From NCBI GenBank assembly GCA_944472155.2, contig OX235271.1, positions 101,569,256-101,633,255 of the forward strand: 64,000 nucleotides of DNA, written 5' to 3'. A program made the position numbers and the translations under genes. This DNA is from Trichobilharzia szidati. Its lineage: Eukaryota > Platyhelminthes > Trematoda > Strigeidida > Schistosomatidae. The notes beneath the pieces were generated by a model. It did not search any database and was not told the origin of the DNA. It saw only the letters and a list, made by a program, of their open reading frames with translations. Position 1 is the first letter of the stretch; every line of letters begins with the position of its first letter. Of the stretch, positions 10,622-20,966 are shown piece after piece.

Positions 10622-11050
10622 GTTTTTGAGAGTTGATCACGGATTGATATCAGTTAGAGAACCATTGAAAACCAGGGAGTACTGGACAGCTGTTTCATCC
10701 TGGCTCTTTGGGAATCATCGGCAGTACGCACCAACCACCAGGGTTCGAACCCAGGACCTTCCGGTTACAAGGAAAGCTCGTATACCATTCAGCCACTGGG
10801 ACCCGATTCAATGGCTCATGAATTCTAACTTCTACCAATTCGTGATTTAGCTCGACCACCAACCATTGTCGTCGGTGGGAAATCCATCCTCACACTTAAC
10901 ATCTGCATGGACCTCACTGGTCACGACTTCTCACTAGAACTCCAGGAAACTCCATCCTGTAGCAAGTCACTAGCGAGCATCAGATTAATTCTCTATAGTT
11001 TGGTTTGTAAGGGTTAGTTATGTGATTTGTTCACTTCTTCTTTTCGTTTT
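10622..11050 (-). mobile_element. HHR-B hammerhead SINE
   Basis: On the minus strand it runs: leader with GCTCGCTAGTGACTTGCTAC and CGTGACCAGTGAGGTCCATG, then GTGGTCGAGCTAAATCACGA, then a tRNA-like head with B-box GGTTCGAACCC (complement near 10741-10752), then a hammerhead block near 10680-10740, then the TGATATCAATCCGTGATCAA tail. The core reads CCGATGA rather than CTGATGA, and helix II is interrupted by extra bases, so activity is unlikely. At 11010-11045 a piece resembling the family's 3' end precedes the leader, as in a tandem arrangement. Confidence 0.75.
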
Positions 11051-11384
11051 GTTGTGTAACTTCTGATATTATTTAGGTGATCCAATAAAATCGATAGTAT
11101 TCAGCATTCGATTATCTGAACTCAACTAATTACATATGCTAATAGGTCAGGTTTACAAATCAATTTTAACGCTGAGGATAATGGATATTCATGAACTGAA
11201 ATGTAACCGAGAACTTTATTTCATCATAAAAGTGTCCTACTAGAATTTAGCAGAGGAAACAGTTAACAGGGAATCAATAATTCCTACCTAAAAATAGACG
11301 AGTGTTTGTTTTATGAATAGCAGAAGAAAGGAAGAATGACAGAAATAAGAAATGCTTTAAACATTTTAGTTTATCAAATGATTA
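11051..11384. other. No gene recognised
   Basis: AT-rich, no supportable feature. Confidence 0.4.
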
Positions 11385-11600
11385 TTTTTCATTCTTTTGC
11401 GTTCCAAGTGGAACCTTCAAGCCTGAGCTTTGAATTTTCGGTAGCAGAGGGATTTTAACGGGTGGGACTGCTTACGTCACGCCTGAACTTCCCCTCTTTA
11501 TTGGAGTTACACGCGGCTAGGGGAGATAAAGGAGTGCTTAGACCGAGAATCAAACCCTGGACCACGTGTGTAATTCGTTAGGAATCTGCTAACGAATCAC
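11385..11600 (-). mobile_element. T1 SINE, diverged
   Basis: The ending (TTCCACTTGGAACGCAAAAG on the minus strand), body (AAGTTCAGGCGTGA) and a degraded head (TCCAGGGTTTGATTCTC) are visible in the order expected of T1. Confidence 0.6.
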
Positions 11601-11670
11601 CGCTATAAAAAGGCTTTACCCATTAAGCCGCTAGGACCACAAAATTACCGTGTTGGCATATCGGTGTGGT

Positions 11671-11742
11671 CAGAGATGCCAGGGGCCGAACCCAGGACCT
11701 GCTGTATGCGAAGCGAGAGCTATGCCACTGAGCTACATGCCC
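11671..11742 (-). tRNA. tRNA-Ala(CGC)-like sequence, probable pseudogene or SINE head
   Basis: The minus strand reads GGGCATGTAGCTCAGTGGCA at the 5' end, a GCTTCGCAT anticodon-arm segment with CGC, and GGGTTCGGCCCC as T arm and B box, closing with CATCTCT and a G discriminator. The 7-bp acceptor pairs with one mismatch and two G-T pairs. The anticodon stem does not pair well, so a functional tRNA is doubtful. It resembles eukaryotic tRNA-Ala more than any SINE head in the window. Confidence 0.4.
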
Positions 11743-11749
11743 ACAAAAT

Positions 11750-12539
11750 GAGCATTAAGTCTGTTTGGCGTCTTGGCGGTACATATTACAGGGAATGATG
11801 CCCAGAAGTACGATTATTTCACACTTGTCTATGAACTAAAGAAGAATAGTTAGGACGACTATTTTTTATATTTCGATGCAGTTTTAGTTAGTGAAAAAAT
11901 GGATAGTTATTTTTATTGATTTATTGATTATACAAGTGAATCAAATTAGTCCAAGAATTAATCTGTCTTTAAATAAATTGCAAATAACTTTTCAATCATA
12001 TAAACTAACTGCGTGTATAATTTTAGTCGCTTTATTATTCAAGAAGAAATATACAACCATAGACATAGAACACTTTGCACCTGTCAAATATATTTCCCAT
12101 TTAAGCATAACCGTATGTCATAAATGTGGGTTTTTTCTATTTTATGTAGGAAGCACTGCATAATGTCTTTTCAGGTTTTGAGACAGTGGGGATATAAGCT
12201 GAAAACCTCAGTCATTGTATGTCAGTCATTTACCGAATGTTCCGCAAGACTCAGTTATTCATTAGTACTATGCTTTGACTCTCCGATATTAGTCACCCCA
12301 CAACTATAACATAGACGCCTCAAATTAAATCTAGATCAAACTCTAGAATCAAACTGGGATTTTTCAAGTTACACAATTCGTGGTGAACATTCATCAGGGT
12401 TTCTATTTTGAAGACCAAGAATTTCCAGATTGCAATATGTAATCTGATATAAACTGTTAGTAATCATAGAATATGTAATCTGCTTGACCCCGTAAATGGA
12501 AATCAAGAAGATAGGGGAAATACACTGATGGGATATACT
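11750..12539. other. No gene recognised
   Basis: AT-rich. A 90-codon open frame at 11891-12163 has no recognisable motif. Confidence 0.4.
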
Positions 12540-12720
12540 GATACTGTTGACTGATATGAATAGTTGAAAAATATTCACATCCAACAGTAGTAGTTGCTAG
12601 CCAAATCGAAGTGGTCTAAACACTGGACGGTGAGCTCATCAATCCCACACTAGGATAGACTTGGCCCGGAGAACCGATTTCCTTCAAATACTGGCCACTC
12701 TTGAGAATCACATTCATCAT
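12540..12720 (+). repeat. Repeat F, unclassified interspersed repeat
   Basis: Shares ACTGATATGAATAGTTGAAA, then CAACAGTAGTAGTTGCTAGC, then GAAGTGGTCTAAACACTGGA with copies at 20085, 35085 (minus) and 54765. GAAGTGGTCTAA resembles the A-box region of the HHR-D head, so this may be another tRNA-derived SINE, but no clear B box is seen. Confidence 0.55.
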
Positions 12721-13099
12721 CCGCAGATTGCGCGGATCGCAATCTGGCTAGTAAGTACTACTGCCTCAAAACAGCTGAGGTAACCTAATTGAACGTTGGG
12801 CTACCTAAACTTCCATCTACATTTTATTGTTATTATTGGTTCTAAATTCTCACTGGAATTGCAAGAAATCCATTTCAAAGCTGATCAGTAGTCATAGCTA
12901 CGTTGTTACTCAGTTGTGGAATCTATGGAGCAAGGACTAAAATGAAAGACTGTTTTCATCACTGTCATGAGCTGACATTAGTTATGCATCTTTCCTATCC
13001 AGTGGTCAAGTATGTTCAAGTAGGAGTGCTCAACTGTCAACATTTATTACATCATGAATATTATCGGACTATATTTGCTCCATTTTTGCCTGAGTCATT
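12721..13099. other. No gene recognised
   Basis: No supportable feature. Confidence 0.35.
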
Positions 13100-13297
13100 T
13101 ATTTTTATTTTTTTATTTTGATTACAGCTTGATGCCACACAGTATTTTCAGTACAAGTATGGAATTTTCAGCATGGATATCGGTAGCCCAAATTTTGCAG
13201 GCCGACCATAGATATCGGGTGTGCGTCGTCAGGAGATCGAACCCCGGACCATGTGCATGGTCGGCGAGAGTCCTAACCACTGTGACACCAACGCACG
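13100..13297 (-). mobile_element. T2 SINE
   Basis: The minus strand begins with the T1/T2 tRNA-like head (TGTCACAGTGGTTAGGACTC; B-box-like GGGGTTCGATCTCC) and continues into the T2-specific body GATATCTATGGTCGGCCTGC, AATTTGGGCTACCGATAT and the tail GAAAATTCCATACTTGTACT, ending in an A-rich run at 13100-13120. The tail differs from T1 and resembles the CR1-like LINE end at 47.1 kb. Confidence 0.8.
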
Positions 13298-13845
13298 AAG
13301 TGAAGTGATTGGCATATAGGCTCCTAGAATGAATATCTCGATGATGCCTTCATGTTACCGGATAGACGATAACTAGCTACCGAACACAAAACCTATCAAC
13401 CGAAAAGACTTCACTCCTCTTCAGCAAACATATATCTCCTTTCCAAAGAAACATCAAACATTTCAGCATGAAAAATGTAACTATTACATTCCTTAATACA
13501 TTAATGAAAAGAAGCAAATTTCTCTGCTTAACTTAAGCCACTTAGTAATCAGTATTGAAGGTTGTTTGGTGGAATCTACAACGAGCTTCTCATCCTATTT
13601 ACTACTTGTCAGCTTGATGTACACACATCCCAGGAATGAAGATATTTCCACTCAAACTCGAACTCTGCAATTATTGATCCAAACACCACACCTCAACAAG
13701 GAACAAGCATTCTGGTTCAGTAGAACTGGTCTCAGCTTTGGTCTTAGGTTCGACCGAAGTTTACTACCCACCCTTGGCTGCCGTACATAGTCTTTTATGA
13801 GGCGGGAGAGGGCAGGAGGTAAATTTGCTTACTCACTCCGTATAT
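13298..13845. other. No gene recognised
   Basis: No supportable feature; the 74-codon frame at 13566-13790 has no recognisable motif. Confidence 0.4.
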
Positions 13846-14073
13846 ATTTTCCTTCACGTTCCCCAGTGGAACATAAGGCTTCAAGCTAGTGGCTTGAAGT
13901 TTCTGTAGCAGTGTTTACTTTACAAGATGGGGTTGCTAGCCTCATGCCCAACCTTTCCTCTTTACCAGCATTATTTCTGGCTTAGCGAGGTAAAGGAGTG
14001 CGTCGGCCGGGGATTGAACCCCGGATCATGTGCATGGTCGGCGAGCGTCCTAACCGCTATACCACCGACGCAC
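13846..14073 (-). mobile_element. T1 SINE
   Basis: Full-length minus-strand copy: head with GGTTCAATCCCCGG as B box, body AAAGGTTGGGCATGAGGCTA and ending AGCCTTATGTTCCACTGGGG. No convincing target duplication seen. Confidence 0.82.
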
Positions 14074-15144
14074 TCAGTAGAACCAGTCAACAGGAAATCT
14101 GAAATAATTTCAATTCTTCAGTTCTGTTTATTATTGTGATTAAAAAAATAAGGCATACGGGTTAGTTAAGGACAAAAGTATGAAGTCTATATTAATAACT
14201 ATGGGTAAGAATGAGTCATTTATGACTCATTTTCATACCGAATTTTGTACTTTTTTCTATTCGTGTTAATAATAAAATAAAATTGGTATAACAATACCAC
14301 TACTACTGGTAGAATGAAGTGGAATGCAGAATGACCTGATCTACGCTTCCCTTCCATTTCTACCTGCTGTGTTTTTGAAGCTCAATAAAGGATATTATTA
14401 TATCGTTAGTATTACTAGTTTAGTTGTCATTAGTAAAAATACTTGTTCGCTTGTCCAGCAGGACTTCATTTTTCTAGTAATGAACTACAATATCTGCCTG
14501 TTTTCATCTCCTATTCTGCATAGAAATCGTTTCTCTAACTCCTAACCTTTGTTTCCTTTACACTGTTTTGTTTTTCACTTTGACTATGGTGAGTCATCAG
14601 TGTGTCTTTGTCCCTTTGGTATATTTGTGTTGTTGTTTGTTTCGCATTCGTTGTTTTCGTTTGTTTACTTCTGTACACACAGTGTGTATTGCTTAGTCAC
14701 ATAAAACACTGGGGTTACTGGCTAAAAGCATGAATATGACTGACAGTCATGCAGAATTCTCTTATTCAATATAGAGTCAGCGGCGTAACCATATGACCAT
14801 TCACTTATTTATTGCTTAGACTGTATTCCTTCGGTTATTAAAACTTCCATAGTATTGAAGACAAGGCAAAACACATATATACACGCATATACACACATAT
14901 ATACCAGGATAGTGTAAGTTTTCAGAGATTTAAAGATAATCAGTAGAAAACATACAAATCAATATTTCATATTCATTGGCACTCAGTTAAAAAGTGTGTC
15001 AGTCATTACAAGCAGAGTGGTATGTCAACCGTCCTTTCAAAAGCCACGCCTTCAGAAGTGCTGTGTGTTAAAAGTTGATATCGAAAAGACAGCGATTCAT
15101 GACTCAGCAAAATACTTCACAGTGTTCACTGACTATATAATAAT
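14074..15144. other. No gene recognised; TA/CA microsatellite
   Basis: AT-rich. A short palindrome ATGAGTCATTTATGACTCAT is at about 14212-14231, and a mixed CA/TA microsatellite lies near 14870-14910. No coding signal. Confidence 0.4.
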
Positions 15145-15890
15145 AATTATTATATTATTGTTTCCTTTAATTCCTAGAGGAACATAGGGCTTCAGCCGTG
15201 CGTCTCCATTGTGTTCGGTTCTCTGCTAGAGTCTTCACCTGGCTCCAAGTCTGCCCACACGTTTTCATCTCCTCTTCACATGACCTCCTCCAAGTCACCC
15301 TTGCACTGACGACCAACTCACCGCCGCTTCCCTTTCGGGTTCCACTCGAGCAATGGCTTGTCTAGTGATGTCACTTGATGGTTTCTTTGCTCAGAGTATG
15401 GCCAGCCAATCCATCTCCATTTCTTCCTGCCTATTTGTTTCACAATCGGTTCCTGCTGTGTTGGTTCGCTCATTGCCAGAGATCTCTGTTGCTGATCTTT
15501 TCTGGCCGGCCATCTGATCTTGAGTATTGAGCGAAGGCAACTGTTAATGAAGGTCTGTAGTTTGTTTGAGATGCTCTTTATGACGCGCAGTGCAAGTCTC
15601 TGATCCGTATAGTAGCAGTGACTGACTTCACATTGGAGTTGAAAATCCGGATCTTATTTTTGATGCTGAGTGCTGTTGACCTCCACACAGACTTGAGAGT
15701 AATGAAAGCTTGTCTTGCTTTTCCGATTCTTGCTTTGATATCCTCGTCAGCTCCGTCCGCCTGTAGTTGAAACGATGCTTCCCAGGTAGGTAGGTGAAGG
15801 AGGTTGTTTCTTTCAGGTTCCTTCCATTTATGCTGATTGTTGTCTGTTGTTGTTGCTGTTGGTTGTGTTGCCCAGGAATCTTCATACATA
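15145..15890 (-). mobile_element. RTE-1 LINE, 5'-truncated
   Basis: The minus strand carries the RTE-1 C-terminal region in several frames: SINGRNLKETTSFTYL, DEDIKARIGKARQAFITLKS, VWRSTALSIKNKIRIFNSN, LQTFINSCLRSILKIRW and the AEALCSSRN end. The tail ATTATTATAATAATAA-like run lies at 15140-15160. The 103-codon frame at 15578-15889 covers the upstream part. Its 5' end meets a TA repeat. Confidence 0.85.
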
Positions 15891-15915
15891 TATATATATA
15901 TATATAATATATATG
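15891..15915. repeat. (TA)n microsatellite
   Basis: Alternating TA run directly at the truncated 5' end of the RTE-1 copy. Confidence 0.8.
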
Positions 15916-16619
15916 ATAAATAATAAACCCTTGATTAATACAACTCGTTAACAGGTTGAAACTAGTAAAGAGTATTATTAGTAACTCTTCAGTGATCGGT
16001 TGGATCGTGGGTACCTACAGTCAATCTGTGATCCCCTATTCCGTGATGTGGTGGTGATTCAGAAGTGCTCTCATCTTAAAAGTGTTAAGATATTCGGTGA
16101 AGGTGATTAGTTTGTTAACAGAGTTGTCTTCTCTTAAGTCACTATATTTGTTTTGCTAGTGAAATAACTTATGCAGGGTAATCTTTTTAAGTAGTATATC
16201 ACTGTTTATTCAAATAAATACATTTGTGGTCAAAAATAATTCAGTGTATTGTTCTAAAAACGCACGACATAATGAATTCACCAATAATGGAATAAAAGTG
16301 AATATGATCTTTATACAACATCTGGTTGTTTTTAATGTTGGCAACTATTGTCCTAAGATTAGAAGTTGCTTTCACGAAAGACAAATCATAAAATGGCATT
16401 CTTTATCGTCTAAGCATATCTCACACAGTGGTGCCTGCATCCAAGTCTCAGTGTCACAAGCATATTCAAATGAAGAGTATCATGTGAAGGGAGCGATCCA
16501 CTTTCGAAATCCTATTACCAACAATTAATGGATAATTGATATCTTAATGAAAGTCAAAACATTGTTGAGGCAATCGTTCAAAGATTCCTTCAACAAGAAG
16601 TATTCGTTACAGGATTTTC
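15916..16619. other. No gene recognised
   Basis: A 100-codon open frame (16226-16528) has no recognisable motif. Its composition is not obviously different from its surroundings, so it is left as non-coding. Confidence 0.4.
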
Positions 16620-17065
16620 ATCATAGCCCATGAATTCTAACTTCTGCCAATTCACGACATAGCGCGACCCCTAGCCAATGTCTTCGGCGAGTATTTGTCC
16701 TCACACCAGACCTGCTGCACCCTACTGGTCACGACTTCTCACTAGAACCCCAGGTAACTACCTACCTGAATAGGGCAAGCCGAAGACATTGGCTAGGGGT
16801 CGCGCTATGTCGTGAATTGGCAGAAGTTAGAATTCATGGACAGGCCATTGCATCGGGTCCCAGTGGCTTAATGGTATACGAACTCGCCTTGTTACCAGAA
16901 GGTCCTGGGTTCGAATCCCGGTGGGTGCGTACTGATGAGTCTCAAACTAGGATGAAACAGCTGTCCACTACTCCCAGGTTTTCCAATGGTTCTCTAACTA
17001 ATGTCAGCTCATGATGAAAATCCTGTAACCAATCAAATCCCTACAAACCAACACTTGAAAAAGTA
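16620..17065 (+). mobile_element. HHR-B hammerhead foldback element
   Basis: Plus-strand HHR-B unit: tRNA-like head with A-box TGGCTTAATGG (16864-16874) and B-box GGTTCGAATCC (16908-16918), hammerhead-like block 16927-16971, tail GTCAGCTCATGATGAAAATC and ACAAACCAACACTTGAAAA. Its 5' side is preceded by an inverted copy of its own pre-head region: 16628-16688 is an exact 61-nt reverse complement of 16779-16839. The two arms are separated by 90 nt of leader in minus sense. Confidence 0.83.
16927..16971 (+). ncRNA. Degenerate hammerhead ribozyme (HHR-B)
   Basis: CTGATGA at 16932-16938, a weak helix II around CTCAAACTAG, GAAA at 16954-16957, palindromic CAGCTG helix III and a GTC site at 16963-16965. 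Helix I does not pair next to the core: relative to other copies (GTACTGCCGATGA) three bases have been lost, so the apparent CTGATGA is likely a deletion product rather than an intact core. Confidence 0.55.
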
Positions 17066-17793
17066 TTGGGTTTTGTTGGTTCGAATGTCTGGCTGTAAAT
17101 AGTTTTTACTAAAGAATACCAATAAGTATGAAACCTAGATCCAGGAAGACTTGACAACTGCCTTCAACCACCCAACATGAAACGGAGATTGTTGCCAAGA
17201 CAACTAATAACAAAAAATTATAAAAGCCCTAGAAATATTTAAAGGTATGCATTGAGCATAAATGCACTGCATATGTGCACGTATAAAGATAACAGTCATG
17301 CAAACAACTATGCAGATAATTTTAGAAGTCACCTATTGTATCGATTCACATTTATCCATGTGATCGACTGTAACAATTAATTGTCTAGTCATAATGGTAG
17401 TTTTTGATTGATTATCTATCTTTTTGTTCGACATGTGCATATTAGCGTAGTTTTTCTTTCTTTTTTCGAAATGTTAACACCAATTGGTTGTCTTCTAGTT
17501 AAGACAGAAATGATTACTAGGACAGTCTTAATTTTCAAAACGTGTATTTTATTCAGTAATACTCAGTGAACAAAGTTAAACCCTTTATGCTGCACAGTGT
17601 ATTCCAGCATTTAACAGTTATTACATAATTATATAATTTCATGTCATGAAGTAGATGGAGATAAATAAACGGGAATATGACTAACCACAATAGACTATAA
17701 TCACATATGAACGCATGTGAGTGATTCACATTTATCATATAAATTCATTCAAAAAATGATTCATTGGTTTATGCGACAGTTTAAATATTTATT
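17066..17793. other. No gene recognised
   Basis: AT-rich. Around 17130-17180 AGGACTTGACAACTGCCTTC-like text may be a remnant of an HHR-C end. No gene. Confidence 0.35.
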
Positions 17794-18066
17794 CAAGTGT
17801 TGGTTTGTAGGGATTTGATTGGTTACATGATTTTCATCATGAGCTGACATTAGTTTGGGAACCATTGGAAAACCTGGGAGTACTGGATAGCTGTTTCGTC
17901 CTAGTTTGGGACTCTTCTTCAGTACGCACTCACCGCCAGGGTTCGAACCCAGGACCTTCTGGTAACAAGGCGAGCTCTTATACCATTAAGACATTGGGAC
18001 CCGATGCAATGGCCAGCCTATGAATTATAACTTCTGCCAGTTCACTACATAGCGCGACCCTAGCCA
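17794..18066 (-). mobile_element. HHR-B hammerhead SINE, 5'-truncated
   Basis: The minus strand runs from GGCTAGGGTCGCGCTATGTA through the tRNA-like head (B-box GGGTTCGAACCC), a hammerhead-like block (TACTGAAGAAGAGTCCC, GGACGAAACAGCTATCC) and the tail to CCTACAAACCAACACTTGAA. It starts, in sense, at the same GGCTAG-GGTCGCG point as several other copies. Confidence 0.8.
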
Positions 18067-18122
18067 AATAAAACAGTCAATACTTTCTATTTGAATAAAA
18101 GGGACTAATTGTTTTGAATAGT

Positions 18123-18766
18123 TCTCAAGAGTTGGTCTGTAGGGATTTGATCTGTTTTTCAAGTATGACCACGGATTGATATCAGTTAGAGAAGCATTGA
18201 AAACCACCAGGAGGCACTGGATGGCTGTCTCGTCCTAATTTCGGACTCATCTGCAGTATGCACCCACAGGATTTTGAATCCACAACCTTCCGGTTACAAG
18301 ACAAGCTCGTAGACCATTCAGCAACTAGGACCCAACTCAATCACCCATGAATTCTAATTTCTAACAATTTATTGATTTTAGCGTGACCACAAGCCAACCA
18401 ACTCTTGAAAATTAATCTGATGCTCGCTAGTGACTGGCTACAGGATGGAGTTCCCCGTGGTTCTAGTGAGAAGTCGTGACTAGTGGGGTCCATCCAGTTG
18501 GGAGTGAGTACAATTACTCTCCGATGGCATTGGCTAGTGGTCGCGGTAAAATCAGGAATCGGCAAAAGTTAAAATTCATGACTGATGGGTCCCAGTGGCT
18601 GAATGGTCTACAAGCTTGCCTTGGGATCGGAAGGTCCAGAGTTTGAGCCCTGGTGGTGGGCGCTTGCTGCCAATGAGTCTGGAACAGCTGTCCAGTGCTT
18701 CCTGGTGGTTTTCAATGGTTCCCTAACTGATATCAATCTGTGTTCAAACTTGAAAATTAAGTAGTT
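18123..18766. mobile_element. HHR-B palindromic dual-hammerhead element
   Basis: The minus-oriented half (18123-18394) has tail, hammerhead-like block (complement near 18216-18262) and tRNA-like head. It joins a plus-oriented complete unit (18395-18766) with leader from 3'-end-like AACCAACTCTTGAAAATTAA, then head (TGGCTGAATGG A-box), hammerhead-like block 18662-18706 and tail. The minus half ends in the complement of GGCTTGTGGTC, abutting AACCAACTCTTGAAAA. The same junction recurs at 49067. Cores are damaged (GCAGATGAG and GCCAATGAG). Confidence 0.78.
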
Positions 18767-19656
18767 ATAATTGTTCGAACAGTCTAGTGATGTCTTTTAC
18801 CACTAATCCAAACTTAGATATACTGTGTTTTTTATTTTACTGAAAATACTGTGCAACTATGGTTAGAAACTGGACACTGTGGAAGGGTATATTTTCATAT
18901 TATTTACTGACTGCTGAAATGAGAAAGTGCCTTAGTATCAGTTAATTATCTTTCATTAATCAAAATGACATTTTAGAGAGTCGAAACAGCTGAGTTTTCC
19001 ACCTAGTCTGTAAGCCTAGTGTTAGCAGGATATACTGCCTTCTAAATCCTTCAGTTTGTTAAATTTACCTACTTTGCAAAAAAAGCACTCATTTTTATTT
19101 TGCAAGCAAAAATAATCCTGAACGAAAACAAAAAACACTAGAAAACAGCTGATTTATATTCATCTAGGAAGTAGAAACCATATGGATAAAAAAGTCAGAA
19201 CCCATTAATACAACTTGTTTCAACCTTGACGATAAGCAATGCTATTGGCCGAGTGGCTCCTGCACTTTGATTGGTCGGGTTTTTCGTAGTCTTCATTGAT
19301 TATCCAATTATATTCTAGTCTTATTAAAGTAAAGGAAGAAAGCGTCAGTCTGTTTGACTGTAGGTTTATTTAGAAAATTTATTGACAATTTGGAATTTAT
19401 ATTTGGCTGTAAATAGTGTGGTAAGTAGTAATATTTAGGAATTTTAGTTTTAAATTTTCAGTCTTATATTTTTATATATCTGGTATTCGAACTTATATAT
19501 CAGCATATTGATGTAAATTACAGGACTTATGACTTAAACAACAGCATTTTATTTGTGCACTCCCTTATTTTCCAAAAACATAGGATAATAAGGGTCTTTC
19601 TTGGAAAAAACAACAATATTCCTGATTATCTTAACAGAGAATCTTTTTGATGATAT
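18767..19656. other. No gene recognised
   Basis: AT-rich, no supportable feature. Confidence 0.4.
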
Positions 19657-19832
19657 TAGATAGTTGGAGGTAATTGGCCACAGGAAGCCTTGGACCTAGG
19701 TTTCGTGCTAGTTGGCACTCATCAGCAAGGCGTATCTGCAACCTTGAAGGAACTCATGTCCCTTCTGAGATTCGAACCCGCATCACCCAGTGCTGCAGTC
19801 AGAGACGTTACCACTGAGCTATTCGGTATTAG
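19657..19832 (-). mobile_element. HHR-C hammerhead SINE with intact ribozyme
   Basis: Minus-strand unit: head with A-box TAGCTCAGTGG (complement at 19813-19823) and B-box GGTTCGAATCTC, link region AAGGGACATGAGTTCCTTC, intact hammerhead 19687-19731, and CAATTACCTCCAACTATCTA downstream. The minus strand is the sense strand; the plus-strand open frame is incidental. Confidence 0.83.
19687..19731 (-). ncRNA. Hammerhead ribozyme, type I, complete core
   Basis: In sense orientation: GCCTTG helix I, CTGATGA core, GTGC-CAACTA-GCAC helix II, GAAA, CCTAGG helix III, TC, then CAAGGC closing helix I with 6 bp. Cleavage is predicted between the bases complementary to 19693 and 19692. It differs from the 9528 copy by one helix II loop base (CAACTA against TAACTA). 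Confidence 0.88.
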
Positions 19833-20084
19833 GTTAACAAATGATTCGAAGAGTATGTTAAAGAAAACTTGAGTGCCAAAACACATTCTCCTCATTAACA
19901 TATAACTGTACTGCTTTGAAGATAAGCGCTCTTATTTACCACTGCACTATTAGTAAGCTTTTAAATATTAATATTTTATGACTGGAGATGGTACTTAAAC
20001 ATTTCGGTTCTGACTGGGTAGTTATCAGGAGCATCTAGATGAATAAACACTAAAATGTACTTTTCGAATGGCGTGATGGCATAC

Positions 20085-20290
20085 ACTATTGACTGAAATA
20101 GGTAGCTGGAAGCCACCCAAGACAACTGGTATTGTTTGCTAGTCAGGTTGAAGTGATCTAATCACTGAAAGGCTGTTGCGCTTGGTCTGCCGGAGGGTCA
20201 AATCAGTTCGAACTACTAAAATTCAGGCTAACCACTTGTGCGAATCAGTTATTAGAGAATTGAATTTGCATCTTTCACAGATGGAGATGG
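20085..20290 (+). repeat. Repeat F copy
   Basis: ACTGAAATAGGTAGCTGGAA, CAACTGGTATTGTTTGCTAG and GAAGTGATCTAATCACTG follow the order seen at 12540. Diverged. Confidence 0.45.
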
Positions 20291-20734
20291 TAGTTTCCAC
20301 TTAACTGTGAGCCAGTAGTACGTGAGACCATGCTATTTCACTTCTTTTCTTGATGGTCTCTTGTCAGTTTCCAAAGGAAGTCACCTCAGACTTTGAAATT
20401 CACAAATAACCAATTTCGATTTCAAATAAACTTTCCACTACCTTCTGTCTTATGATCTATTCATTCCTAATCGAGTACAGAAGTGTATAAGGTAGCTCAA
20501 CTTAAATAATGTGAGAGATATCTGGAAAGTTGAAAGTCATGAACAACCCTAAAAATAGAATAGTTTCACTTTCAAATGGTTTTTAAATTTTCACTTAAGA
20601 CTCAACTGAAATTGTGATTATTCGTCATTACCTTATAGAAAGAGATTTTCTAAAGCTATACAGAATTTCTGTGACAAGTAGAGTTAACAAAGTAGGTTGT
20701 GAGGCTATTTTAGCCTAGATGGCAATGAATGATT
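20291..20734. other. No gene recognised
   Basis: No supportable feature. Confidence 0.35.
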
Positions 20735-20966
20735 TTTCTGTTGCCTTGCATTCCAAGTGAAGCGTGAGGCTTTAAGCTTTGACGTTTCAGTAGCAATAGT
20801 GTTGTTGTTTATACGGGATGGGGTCGCTAGCCACACAACCAACCTTCACTCTCCTCCTGGCTTACTACCAACCGGATGAGGTTTATCTGTAAGTCGTCCG
20901 GGAATCTAACCCCGGATCGCGTGTGTGGCTGGCAAGCGTCACAGTTGAAAAACTGACTGACGCAGG
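20735..20966 (-). mobile_element. T1 SINE, diverged
   Basis: Minus-strand order head (CCGGGGTTAGATTCCCGG), body (AAGGTTGGTTGTGTGGCTAG) and ending (GCCTCACGCTTCACTTGGAA) is intact, but the copy is heavily mutated and the head's 5' end carries foreign bases. Confidence 0.65.

Noticed and set aside
11891..12163. 90-codon open frame
   Set aside because: Low-complexity AT-driven composition, no recognisable domain or splice context.
16226..16528. 100-codon open frame
   Set aside because: No motif, no clear splice sites, and composition like the surrounding AT-rich DNA.
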